This document shows, in pieces, positions 8,206-16,008 of a stretch of DNA of 64,000 nucleotides. Origin of the DNA: Streptomyces sp. CB01373 (GTDB taxonomy: Bacteria; Actinomycetota; Actinomycetes; Streptomycetales; Streptomycetaceae). Each line of letters starts with the position of its first letter. Within the stretch, counting starts at the first letter, position 1. The DNA lies in assembly GCF_002803075.1 (NCBI RefSeq), contig NZ_NNBK01000004.1, forward strand, positions 1 to 64,000. Reading direction: 5' to 3'. A model generated the notes under the pieces. That model was not told the DNA's origin. It was given only the letters and a program-made list of their open reading frames with translations, and did not search any database. The translations under genes and the position numbers were made by a program.

Positions 8206-8529
8206 ATGAGCGACTCTGTGACCGGGACGGAGGTCCGGGAGGAGGCGCCGGCCCCCGAAAGCGAGGCCCCCGGGCCCGGCGACGTGATCGGCGAGCACGG
8301 CCCCGCCGCCCCCGCCCCGCTGCTCGTGCCCCGCACACCCACCGGCGACGCCCGCGTCGACGCGGCCCTGGAGCGGCTCGGTGACGCCGACCACCTCGCC
8401 ACGGACGGACACCTTCAGGTGTACGAGGATGTACACGGGGGGCTGCGAGACGCGCTCACCGCGCTCGACGCCCGTCCGGGACCTCCGGCGCCCCCCGCGC
8501 AGTCACCGCCGTACCGACACAGGAGCTGA
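8206..8529 (+). CDS. Small conserved-type hypothetical protein
   Basis: 107 aa with no recognised domain. The N-terminal half is rich in Pro, Ala and Glu. A predicted helical segment around residues 47-90 (DARVDAALERLGDADHLATD, then YEDVHGGLRDALTALDA) resembles the helical segments of small accessory proteins. The candidate -10 TAGCGT at 8194-8199 lies 6 bases before the ATG and no Shine-Dalgarno is seen, so it is probably leaderless. It ends 7 bases before tlyA and is likely co-transcribed with it. Confidence 0.75.
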   Translation: MSDSVTGTEVREEAPAPESEAPGPGDVIGEHGPAAPAPLLVPRTPTGDARVDAALERLGDADHLATDGHLQVYEDVHGGLRDALTALDARPGPPAPPAQSPPYRHRS

Positions 8530-8536
8530 ACCGAAC

Positions 8537-9352
8537 GTGGCAGGAGTCGCACGCCGCCGTCTCGACGCGGAGCTGGTCCGCCGGAAGCTCGCCCGCTCGC
8601 GCGAGCACGCCGGCCAGCTGATCGCCGCCGGGCGGGTCACCGTCGGCAAGACCGTCGCGACCAAGTCCGCCACCCAGGTGGAGACCGCCGCCCCCATCGT
8701 CGTCGCCGACGACGACAGCGACCCCGACTACGTCTCCCGCGGCGGGCACAAGCTGGCCGGTGCGCTGAAGGCGTTCATGCCGCGCGGACTGGCCGTCGAG
8801 GGGCGGCGGGCCCTGGACGCCGGCGCGTCCACCGGAGGCTTCACCGACGTGCTGCTGCGCGCGGGCGCCGCACACGTCGTCGCCGTCGACGTCGGATACG
8901 GACAACTCGCCTGGTCTTTGCAGAGCGATGAACGCGTCACCGTCAAGGACCGTACGAACGTACGCGAGTTGACGCTCGAAGCGATCGATGGGGAGCCTGT
9001 GGATCTTGTCGTGGGGGATCTGTCCTTCATCCCGCTCGGCCTGGTGCTGCCCGCCCTGGTGCGGTGCGCGAAGCCGGACGCCGACCTGGTGATGATGGTC
9101 AAGCCGCAGTTCGAGGTGGGGAAGGAACGACTGGGCAGCGGGGGTGTCGTACGGAGTCCGGAGCTGCGGGCGGAGGCCGTGCGGACGGTGGCGGAAAAGG
9201 CCTGGGAACTGGGGCTGGGGGCCGAAGGCGTCACCGCCAGTCCGCTGCCCGGGCCGTCCGGGAACGTCGAATACTTTCTGTGGCTGCGTGCCGGGGCGCC
9301 CGCCCTGGACCCGGCCGATGTTGACCGTGCAGTGGCGGAGGGGCCGCGTTGA
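8537..9352 (+). CDS. tlyA: TlyA-family rRNA (cytidine-2'-O)-methyltransferase
   Basis: A 271-aa protein. An N-terminal S4 RNA-binding domain (residues about 5-65; LDAELVRRKLARSREHAGQL) is followed by the linker DYVSRGGHKLAGAL. The FtsJ-like methyltransferase core contains ALDAGASTGGFTDVLLRAGA for SAM binding and LVVGDLSFIPL with a catalytic-type Asp. In mycobacteria TlyA methylates 16S C1409 and 23S C1920 and confers capreomycin sensitivity. The GTG at 8537 follows AGGAG by 11 bases. The stop overlaps the NAD kinase start. Confidence 0.93.
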   Translation: MAGVARRRLDAELVRRKLARSREHAGQLIAAGRVTVGKTVATKSATQVETAAPIVVADDDSDPDYVSRGGHKLAGALKAFMPRGLAVEGRRALDAGASTGGFTDVLLRAGAAHVVAVDVGYGQLAWSLQSDERVTVKDRTNVRELTLEAIDGEPVDLVVGDLSFIPLGLVLPALVRCAKPDADLVMMVKPQFEVGKERLGSGGVVRSPELRAEAVRTVAEKAWELGLGAEGVTASPLPGPSGNVEYFLWLRAGAPALDPADVDRAVAEGPR

Positions 9353-10254
9353 CACAGACCCAAGCTCGAACCGTTTTCCTGCTGGCCCACACCGGTCGGC
9401 CGGCCGCCATCCGCAGTGCCGAACTCGTGGTCAAGGGGCTGCTGTTGTCCGGCATCGGCGTACGCGTCCTGGAGGCGGAGGCACGCGACCTGCCCCTGCC
9501 GGACGAGGTGGAGCTGGTCAAGGAGGCCACCCCGCAGTCCCTCGACGGGTGCGAACTGCTCATCGTGCTGGGCGGTGACGGCACGCTGCTGCGCGGCGCG
9601 GAGTTCGCCCGCGCCTCGGGCGTGCCGATGCTCGGGGTCAACCTCGGGCGGGTCGGGTTCCTCGCCGAGGCCGAGCGGGACGACCTCGACAAGGTCGTCG
9701 ACCGGGTGGTCAGCAAGGCGTACGAGGTCGAGGAGCGCATGACCGTCGACGTGGTCGTGCACCGCAACGGGGACATCGTGCACACCGACTGGGCGCTGAA
9801 CGAGGCGGCCGTGCAGAAGGTGTCCGCCGAGCGGATGCTGGAGATCGTGCTGGAGATCGACGGGCGCCCGGTGACCGGGTTCGGCTGCGACGGCATCGTC
9901 TGCGCCACCCCCACCGGCTCCACGGCGTACGCGTTCTCCGCCGGCGGGCCCGTGGTGTGGCCGGAGGTCGAGGCGCTGCTGATGGTGCCGATCTCCGCGC
10001 ACGCGCTGTTCGCCAAGCCCCTGGTGACGTCGCCCGACTCCGTCCTGGCCGTCGAGGTGCTGCCGCACGTCCCGCCGGGCGTGCTGTGGTGCGACGGGCG
10101 GCGCACGGTCGAACTGCCGCCCGGCGCGCGCGTGGAGGTGCGCCGCGGAGCGGTACCGGTCCGCCTGGCCCGCCTGCACCACGCCTCGTTCACGGACCGC
10201 CTGGTCGCCAAGTTCGCGCTGCCGGTCTCGGGGTGGCGCGGGGCACCGCACTAG
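9349..10254 (+). CDS. nadK: NAD kinase
   Basis: 301 aa. It phosphorylates NAD to NADP using ATP or polyphosphate. GGDGTLLRGAEFARA (residues about 75-89) is the diacylglycerol/NAD-kinase glycine loop with the catalytic Asp. LGVNLGRVGFLAE, NEAAV and CATPTGSTAYAFSAGGP complete the family pattern. The start is TTG overlapping the tlyA stop (TTGA), so the two are translationally coupled. Some Streptomyces annotations use ppnK. Confidence 0.95.
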   Translation: MTQTQARTVFLLAHTGRPAAIRSAELVVKGLLLSGIGVRVLEAEARDLPLPDEVELVKEATPQSLDGCELLIVLGGDGTLLRGAEFARASGVPMLGVNLGRVGFLAEAERDDLDKVVDRVVSKAYEVEERMTVDVVVHRNGDIVHTDWALNEAAVQKVSAERMLEIVLEIDGRPVTGFGCDGIVCATPTGSTAYAFSAGGPVVWPEVEALLMVPISAHALFAKPLVTSPDSVLAVEVLPHVPPGVLWCDGRRTVELPPGARVEVRRGAVPVRLARLHHASFTDRLVAKFALPVSGWRGAPH

Positions 10255-10335
10255 CCGCGCACCGCACCGGCCGCGCACGCACTGGGCCCGCCGGCCCGGG
10301 ACACGGGTGGGCGGGACCGTTCCCTCCAAGGGTGG

Positions 10336-10372
10336 GGTGGCGTCGCACGGCGCCACCAAAACCTCGTATGGT
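10336..10372 (+). promoter_or_regulatory. Probable recN promoter with upstream inverted repeat
   Basis: A 7-bp inverted repeat (ggtggcg / cgccacc, 10336-10357, 8-nt loop) is followed by a -10-like TATGGT at 10367-10372. That hexamer lies 7 bases before the favoured GTG start of recN, a leaderless arrangement. The repeat could be an operator or the terminator of the tlyA-nadK unit. No LexA box was seen here. Confidence 0.45.
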
Positions 10373-10379
10373 CGTGCTC

Positions 10380-12110
10380 GTGTTGGAGGAGATGCGGATA
10401 CGGTCACTCGGAGTGATTGACGACGCGGTCGTCGAGCTGTCGCCGGGGTTCACCGCCGTCACCGGTGAGACCGGTGCGGGCAAGACCATGGTCGTCACCA
10501 GTCTGGGACTGCTGCTGGGCGGACGCGCGGATCCCGCGCTGGTGCGGATCGGCGCCGGGAAGGCGGTCGTGGAGGGGCGGGTCACCGTACCCGCGGACGC
10601 CTCCGCCGCCGTACGGGCCGAGGAGGCCGGTGCCGAGCTCGACGACGGTGCGCTGCTGATCAGCCGTACCGTCTCGGCCGAGGGCCGCTCCCGGGCGCAC
10701 GTGGGCGGGCGGAGCGTGCCGGTGGGGCTGCTCGCCGAACTCGCCGACGAGCTGGTGGCCGTGCACGGGCAGACCGACCAGCAGGGACTGCTCAAGCTGT
10801 CCCGGCAACGGCAGGCCCTCGACCGGTACGCGGGCGACGCCGTCGCCGCGCCGCTCGCCAAGTACGCCGGGGCCTACCGCCGGCTCCGAGCCGTCACCGC
10901 CGAGCTGGACGAGATCACCACCCGTGCGCGTGAGCGGGCCCAGGAGGCCGACATGCTGCGCTACGGCCTCGACGAGATCGCCGGGGTCGAACCGCGGGCC
11001 GGGGAGGACACCGAGCTGGCCGAGGAGGCGGAGCGGCTCGGCCACGCCGAGGCGCTGTCGTCGGCCGCGTCGGCCGCGCACGCCGCTCTCGCGGGCGATC
11101 CGGAGGACCCCGAGGGCATCGACGCGACCACGCTCGTCGCGGGCGCCCAGCGGGCCCTGGAGGCCGTCCGGTCGCACGATCCGGCGCTGGCCGCGCTCGC
11201 CGACCGCATCGGCGAGATCGGCATCCTGCTCGGTGACGTGGCCGGGGAGCTGGCGGGGTACGCCGACAACCTGGACGCCGATCCGCTACGGCTGGCGGCG
11301 GTCGAGGAGCGGCGGGCCGCGCTCGGCGCGCTGACCCGCAAGTACGGCGAGGACGTCAGCGCCGTGCTCACCTGGGCCGAACAGAGCGCCGCGCGGCTCA
11401 CCGAGCTGGACGGCGACGACGAGCGGCTCGGGGAGCTGACCGCCGAGCGGGACGCGCTGCGCGCCGAACTGGGCGGCCTGGCCCAGGCGCTGACCGACGC
11501 CCGGACGGAGGCCGCGGAGCGGTTCGCCGCCGCCGTGACGGCCGAGCTGGCCTCGCTGGCCATGCCGCACGCGCGCGTGTCGTTCGACATCCGGCAGACG
11601 GAGGACCCCGAGGGCGTCGAGGTCGGCGGCCGAACCGTCGCCTGCGGGCCGGCCGGTGCCGACGAGGTCGAACTGCTCCTCGCCCCGCACCCCGGCGCTC
11701 CGCCACGGCCGATCGCCAAGGGTGCCTCCGGCGGTGAGCTGTCGCGCGTGATGCTGGCCGTCGAGGTCGTCTTCGCCGGGACGGATCCGGTGCCGACGTA
11801 TCTGTTCGACGAGGTCGACGCGGGCGTCGGCGGCAAGGCGGCCGTGGAGATCGGCCGGCGCCTGGCCCGGCTGGCCAGGAGCGCCCAGGTCGTCGTGGTC
11901 ACCCACCTGCCCCAGGTCGCCGCCTTCGCCGACCGGCAGTTGCTGGTGGAGAAGACCAACGACGGCTCGGTGACCCGGTCCGGTGTGAAGGTGCTGGAGG
12001 GCGAGGACCGGGTCCGGGAGCTGTCCCGGATGCTGGCCGGCCAGGAGGACTCGCAGACGGCGCGGGCGCACGCCGAGGAACTGCTCGCAGCGGCCCGGGC
12101 GGACCTGTAG
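10380..12110 (+). CDS. recN: DNA repair protein RecN
   Basis: A 576-aa SMC-like ATPase acting in double-strand break repair. Walker A is GETGAGKT (residues 29-36). The signature is KGASGGELSRVMLAVEVVF, Walker B is TYLFDEVDAGVGGKAAVEIG and VTHLPQVAAFAD lies in the last domain. A central region rich in Ala, Glu and Arg forms the coiled coil. The GTG at 10380 gives MLEEMRIRSLG, which matches the start of RecN elsewhere. ATG 10368 and GTG 10374 are alternatives. It follows nadK as in many actinobacteria. Confidence 0.95.
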   Translation: MLEEMRIRSLGVIDDAVVELSPGFTAVTGETGAGKTMVVTSLGLLLGGRADPALVRIGAGKAVVEGRVTVPADASAAVRAEEAGAELDDGALLISRTVSAEGRSRAHVGGRSVPVGLLAELADELVAVHGQTDQQGLLKLSRQRQALDRYAGDAVAAPLAKYAGAYRRLRAVTAELDEITTRARERAQEADMLRYGLDEIAGVEPRAGEDTELAEEAERLGHAEALSSAASAAHAALAGDPEDPEGIDATTLVAGAQRALEAVRSHDPALAALADRIGEIGILLGDVAGELAGYADNLDADPLRLAAVEERRAALGALTRKYGEDVSAVLTWAEQSAARLTELDGDDERLGELTAERDALRAELGGLAQALTDARTEAAERFAAAVTAELASLAMPHARVSFDIRQTEDPEGVEVGGRTVACGPAGADEVELLLAPHPGAPPRPIAKGASGGELSRVMLAVEVVFAGTDPVPTYLFDEVDAGVGGKAAVEIGRRLARLARSAQVVVVTHLPQVAAFADRQLLVEKTNDGSVTRSGVKVLEGEDRVRELSRMLAGQEDSQTARAHAEELLAAARADL

Positions 12111-12129
12111 GAGTGCGTAAGGTGGCGGG

Positions 12130-12885
12130 ATGATCTCCCGGACCGCCACCTCGTTCGCGCTGGCCGCCTCACTCGCCCGGGCCGGTACCGCCGGCCTGCG
12201 GGCCCTCGCGCCCGGCGGCCGCGCGCTCTGGGAGCGGCGGAACCACGCGGGGCGCACCGTCGGGCTGTACCCGGGGCCCGCGGTGGCTGTGGCGGCCGCT
12301 GCCGCGGCCGCGCGGGTGCGGCCCGCGGCCGGTCTCGCGGTGCTCGCGGCCGGGGTCTGCGGCGCCTACGACGACGTCGCCGGCGCGGGTGACGGGCGGC
12401 GCGGGTTCCGGGCGCACCTCGCCGCACTGCGGGGCGGTGAGGTGACCAGCGGGGCGGTCAAGCTGTTCGGGATCTCGGCGGCCGGACTGGCCGCCGGGGC
12501 GCTGCTGAAGCAGCGGCCGCTGGACAGGTTCCTGGCCGGGGTCGTGATCGCCGGGGCCGCGCACGCCGTCAACCTCCTGGACGTGCGGCCCGGCCGGGCC
12601 GCCGCCGCGGCGCTCGCGCTCGGGGCGCCCGGGCTGCTGCGCGGCGGACCGGGCGCGGAGCTGGCCGCCGTCACCACGGGGGCCGCCGCGGCCGTGCTCC
12701 CCGAGGACCTCGGAGAGCGAATGATGCTCGGTGACACGGGGGCGCACGCCCTGGGCGCGGTCCTCGGCACCGCGGTCGTCGCGTCCAACGGGCGCGCCGG
12801 ACTGGTCGCCCACGCCGCGGCGGTGGTGGTCGCGGCCGTCTACGGAGACAGGGCGAACACCCGTCAAATTCACTCGTGTGAGTGA
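12130..12885 (+). CDS. MraY/WecA-like glycosyl-1-phosphate transferase membrane protein
   Basis: A 251-aa hydrophobic protein with about eight membrane segments. It keeps short motifs of polyprenyl-phosphate GlcNAc/MurNAc-1-P transferases: GAYDDVAGAGDGRRGFRAHL (DD motif), HAVNLLDVRPGRA (the NxxD motif) and MMLGDTGAHALG. It is shorter than MraY (about 350 aa). Its sugar substrate and activity are uncertain. The ATG follows aaggtgg by 5 bases, and it probably shares a transcript with recN (19-bp gap). The last residues run through the palindrome at 12870-12885, and the stop codon is part of that palindrome. Confidence 0.78.
   Translation: MISRTATSFALAASLARAGTAGLRALAPGGRALWERRNHAGRTVGLYPGPAVAVAAAAAAARVRPAAGLAVLAAGVCGAYDDVAGAGDGRRGFRAHLAALRGGEVTSGAVKLFGISAAGLAAGALLKQRPLDRFLAGVVIAGAAHAVNLLDVRPGRAAAAALALGAPGLLRGGPGAELAAVTTGAAAAVLPEDLGERMMLGDTGAHALGAVLGTAVVASNGRAGLVAHAAAVVVAAVYGDRANTRQIHSCE
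12870..12885. promoter_or_regulatory. 16-bp palindrome resembling a BldM operator
   Basis: tcactcgtgtgagtga is a perfect 6-bp inverted repeat around GTGT. From memory, the BldM group I consensus is TCACcCgnncgGgTGA, and this site matches about 11 of 14 defined positions. It overlaps the stop of the MraY-like gene and lies about 205 bp upstream of the glycosyltransferase at 13091, so it could control that gene. Confidence 0.5.
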
Positions 12886-13090
12886 CGTGGTCCTTGGCTG
12901 CCGCCTGCTCTCGCACACTTCCGACACTCCGGCGGGACAGGAACACCCGTACGTGCTGGCATCCTTGGAACGGGAGCCCTGCGCCGAGCGGGGCGCGCGG
13001 TCGAGCACCTCGACTCGATACCTTCTGTACGTTTCCCCGTAACTTCACTTTCCCGTACCCGTCCGACGCCGAACCAGGAGCCCCGGCCGC

Positions 13091-14221
13091 GTGAGCCCCG
13101 TGATCAGCCACGTATCGCACGGTCAGTCGACGCTGCGCACCGTGCAGGTGCTGGGCGGAGGCAGCGCCGGCAGCAGCGCGCACGTGCGGTCGCTGGCGGC
13201 GGGGCTGGTCGCCCGGGGCGTGCGGGTGACGGTGTGCGCCCCCGCGGACGCCGACCGCGCCTACGCGTTCTCCGGCGTCGGCGCCCAGCACGTGCACGTG
13301 CCGCGCAGCAGCGACCCGGTGTCCGTGGCCGCGCTGCGCACGGTCTGCGCGGACGCCGACCTGGTGCACGCGCACGGGCTGCACGCCTCCTTCCGCGCGG
13401 TGCTGGCGCTCAGCGGCCGCGGCACGCCCCTCGTGGTCACCTGGCACAACCACCAGCCCGCCGAAGGGGCCCGCGCCCATCTGCTGCGGCTGCTGGAGCG
13501 CCGCGTGGTCAGGGCCGCCACCGTCGTGCTCGGCACCACCTCCGAACTCGTCGACCGGGCCCGCGGCCGGGGCGCGCGGGACGCCCGGCTCGCCGCGGTC
13601 GCGGTGCCCCGGCCGGCCGGCGGATACGAGCACCCGGACCGTCCCCGCGCCAAGGTGCGCGCCGAACTCGGCGCCACCGACCGGCCGTTGCTTATCTCCG
13701 TCGCGTCTCTGGATCCGGGCCGCGGCCATGAGCTGCTGCTGGACGCGGCCCGCGCCTGGCGCCTGCTGGAACCCGTGCCGCTGCTCGTCGTCGCGGGGGA
13801 GGGGCCGTCGCGTACGGAGCTCCAGCGGCGGATCGAGGACGAGGGGCTGCCGGTGCGGCTGCTCGGACGGCGCGACGACGTCGGTGAGTTGCTCGCCGCC
13901 GCCGACGTGGCGCTGCTGCCGAGGAGCTGGGAGGCCCGTTCCGTCCTGGCCCAGGAGGCGCTGCACGCGCGGGTGCCGCTCGTCGCGGCGCGGACCGGCG
14001 GCATCCCCGAACTCGTGGGCGACGCGGCCGAACTGGTACCGGACCAGGACCCGGAGGCGTTCGCCGGAGCCGTCATACGGCTGCTCGGCGACCCCGAACG
14101 CCGCGAGGAACTGCGGGACCTGGGCACCCGGCAGGCCGCCACCTGGCCCACCGAGGACGAAACGGTCGCCCAGGTGCTCAGCGTCTACGACGAGTTGACC
14201 CGGCCCCGGCCGCTGGCCTGA
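13091..14221 (+). CDS. Glycosyltransferase family 4 (GT-B fold)
   Basis: A 376-aa soluble or membrane-associated GT-B enzyme. The N-terminal acceptor domain has a glycine-rich start VLGGGSAGSSAHVRSLAAGL and VHAHGLHASF. The C-terminal nucleotide-sugar domain has VAGEGPSRTELQRRI, LLGRRDDVGELLAAADV and the E-x7-E motif in EARSVLAQEALHARVP, followed by TGGIPELVGD. The linked sugar and acceptor are unknown. Its position after a lipid-carrier transferase-like gene suggests a cell-envelope glycan. The GTG at 13091 is used. A separate promoter is likely in the 205-bp gap. Confidence 0.88.
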   Translation: MSPVISHVSHGQSTLRTVQVLGGGSAGSSAHVRSLAAGLVARGVRVTVCAPADADRAYAFSGVGAQHVHVPRSSDPVSVAALRTVCADADLVHAHGLHASFRAVLALSGRGTPLVVTWHNHQPAEGARAHLLRLLERRVVRAATVVLGTTSELVDRARGRGARDARLAAVAVPRPAGGYEHPDRPRAKVRAELGATDRPLLISVASLDPGRGHELLLDAARAWRLLEPVPLLVVAGEGPSRTELQRRIEDEGLPVRLLGRRDDVGELLAAADVALLPRSWEARSVLAQEALHARVPLVAARTGGIPELVGDAAELVPDQDPEAFAGAVIRLLGDPERREELRDLGTRQAATWPTEDETVAQVLSVYDELTRPRPLA

Positions 14222-14224
14222 CGC

Positions 14225-15892
14225 TCAGGGCACGTGCCGGCGGGCCCGCAGGGCCAGGCTGAGGGCCAGGACCGTCTGCGGGTCGTCGAGGTCGGTGCCC
14301 AGCAACTCCCCGATCCGGGCGAGGCGGTTGTAGAGCGTCTGCCGGTTCAGGTGCAGTTCGCGTGCGGTCTCAGCCTTGCGGCCCGCGTGCGCCAGATAGG
14401 TCTGGAGGGTGGGCAGCAACGGCGGCTTCGAGCGCCGGTCGTGGTCGCGCAGCGGGCCGATCGCACGGTCCACGAAGGCCGCCAGGTCGGGATGGTCGCG
14501 CAGCCGCCACAGCAGCAGGTCGATGTCGAGGCGGCGGGCGTCGTACCAGGGCCGGTCCGGCAGCCCCTGCGCCGCAGTCGCCGCCTCAGCCGCGTGCCGC
14601 AGGCCCGCAGAGGCGGCCGCCCAGCCGCCGGCCATCCCGACGACCACCACCTCCGGCTGCCCGTCCGGCCGCCGCATCCCGGCCCGTTCCACACCCGCCC
14701 GCAGCGCCGCCGCGACCCGGTCCGCGACGGTGGTCCGCTCCGCCTCCGAGCGCAGCCCGACAAGGAGCGGCACCCGGCCCTCGACCGGCCGCACGCCCAG
14801 CAGCACCGGCACGCCCACCGAGGCCAGCTCCTCGGCGACCGCGCGGGCCAGCGCCGCCCAGCCCCCGCCGCCACTGCCCGCGCTCGGCCGGGCGGTGCCC
14901 CCGGTGGACGCGAGCGCGTCACCGAGCCGCATCACCACGGGCAGCAGCGGGCTGCCGCCCGGCTTGAAACCGAGGACCCGGGCCTGCGCGGGGGCGTCCT
15001 CGGCGGCGATGCGCCCCTCGGCGAGGTCGGTCAGGAAGTCGCCGCGGCCACGCGCCGCCAGCTCCTCATCCTGGCGGGCCTGCATCAGCACCACGGCCAG
15101 CAGTCCCGCCGCCCGCTCGGCGGCCATGCGGTGCACCGGGGCCAGCGGCGAGCGGACCGGCAGCAGCACCAGCCGGGCGCGCACCGAGCCGGTGCCGGGA
15201 CCGCCGCCGGGCACGTCCACGACGACCGAACCGGCCGGCGGGGCCGCGTCCTTGCGCTGGCCGCGCAGCCCCTCCCACACCTGGAGCGGATCGGCGCCCT
15301 CGGGGCCGGAGCCGGCCGCGTACAGCAACTGCCCGTCCGGGGTCTCCAGGAACACCGGGTTGCCGCCGAAGTCGGCCAGGATGCCGAGCACCTGAGGCAC
15401 CCCGCCGCCGCCGAGCAGTGCCTGGGTGCAGCGCAGGTGCACCTCCTCGGCCCGCTGGAGCAGCGCGTAGTGACCGTTGATGATCTCCGTGTGGATCTCC
15501 TCGGTGACCGCCACGAACGGCACCTCGCGGTGCAGCTGGACGAGGGGGAGACCCGCGGTCCGCGCGGTCTCGACGAGGGCGGCGGGCAGGCGGGTGAAGC
15601 GCGGGCCCAGCTCCACCACCAGGGCCGCGATGCCGCGGTCGGCGAGGGTGCGTACGAAGACCCGCTGGTCCGCGGGGCGGGTGCCGAGGCCGTAGCCGGT
15701 GGTCAGCAGCAGCTCGCCGCCCTTGAGGAGGGAGGCGATGTTGGGGACCTCGCCGGCGTGCACCCAGCGGACGGTGCGGGTCAGCTTGTCGGCGCCGGCG
15801 AGGACCTCGGGGAGGCCGCTGCGGAGGCCGGGCAGTTCGAGGGCGCGCCGGACGGTGATGCCGGTGCCCTCGGTGTCGAATCTGCGGTCCAT
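14225..15892 (-). CDS. PucR-family transcriptional regulator
   Basis: A 555-aa regulator. The N-terminal PucR-type sensory domain (residues about 10-140) contains VRRALELPGLRSGLPEVLAG, WVHAGEVPNIASLLKGGELL and LTTGYGL. The middle is a GGDEF-related CdaR-like domain. The C-terminal helix-turn-helix is TYLAHAGRKAETARELHLNR then QTLYNRLARIGELLG (residues about 490-530). PucR proteins control purine degradation, amino acid use or similar; the effector here is unknown. It is convergent with the glycosyltransferase (3 bp between stops). Confidence 0.92.
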   Translation of the reverse strand: MDRRFDTEGTGITVRRALELPGLRSGLPEVLAGADKLTRTVRWVHAGEVPNIASLLKGGELLLTTGYGLGTRPADQRVFVRTLADRGIAALVVELGPRFTRLPAALVETARTAGLPLVQLHREVPFVAVTEEIHTEIINGHYALLQRAEEVHLRCTQALLGGGGVPQVLGILADFGGNPVFLETPDGQLLYAAGSGPEGADPLQVWEGLRGQRKDAAPPAGSVVVDVPGGGPGTGSVRARLVLLPVRSPLAPVHRMAAERAAGLLAVVLMQARQDEELAARGRGDFLTDLAEGRIAAEDAPAQARVLGFKPGGSPLLPVVMRLGDALASTGGTARPSAGSGGGGWAALARAVAEELASVGVPVLLGVRPVEGRVPLLVGLRSEAERTTVADRVAAALRAGVERAGMRRPDGQPEVVVVGMAGGWAAASAGLRHAAEAATAAQGLPDRPWYDARRLDIDLLLWRLRDHPDLAAFVDRAIGPLRDHDRRSKPPLLPTLQTYLAHAGRKAETARELHLNRQTLYNRLARIGELLGTDLDDPQTVLALSLALRARRHVP

Positions 15893-16008
15893 GAAGCGGA
15901 CGCTACCTCTGCCCGCGGCACGGCGGCAGCGCCGGGTGGCCGGCCCGCCCCGGCCACTGTGAGCTGGGACGACCGCCGGGCGGACGCGCTCGCCCGCCCG
16001 GCTCCCGG

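Noticed and set aside
10255..10379. LexA box upstream of recN
   Set aside because: No sequence close to CGAAC-N4-GTTCG is present in the gap, only a 7-bp inverted repeat of different sequence.
12845..12900. Frameshift truncating the MraY-like gene (an adjacent frame reads PVKFTRVSDVV)
   Set aside because: The alternative frame could not be tied to any known C-terminus by eye, and the palindrome at the stop is a sufficient reason for the odd final residues. Comparison with orthologues would decide.
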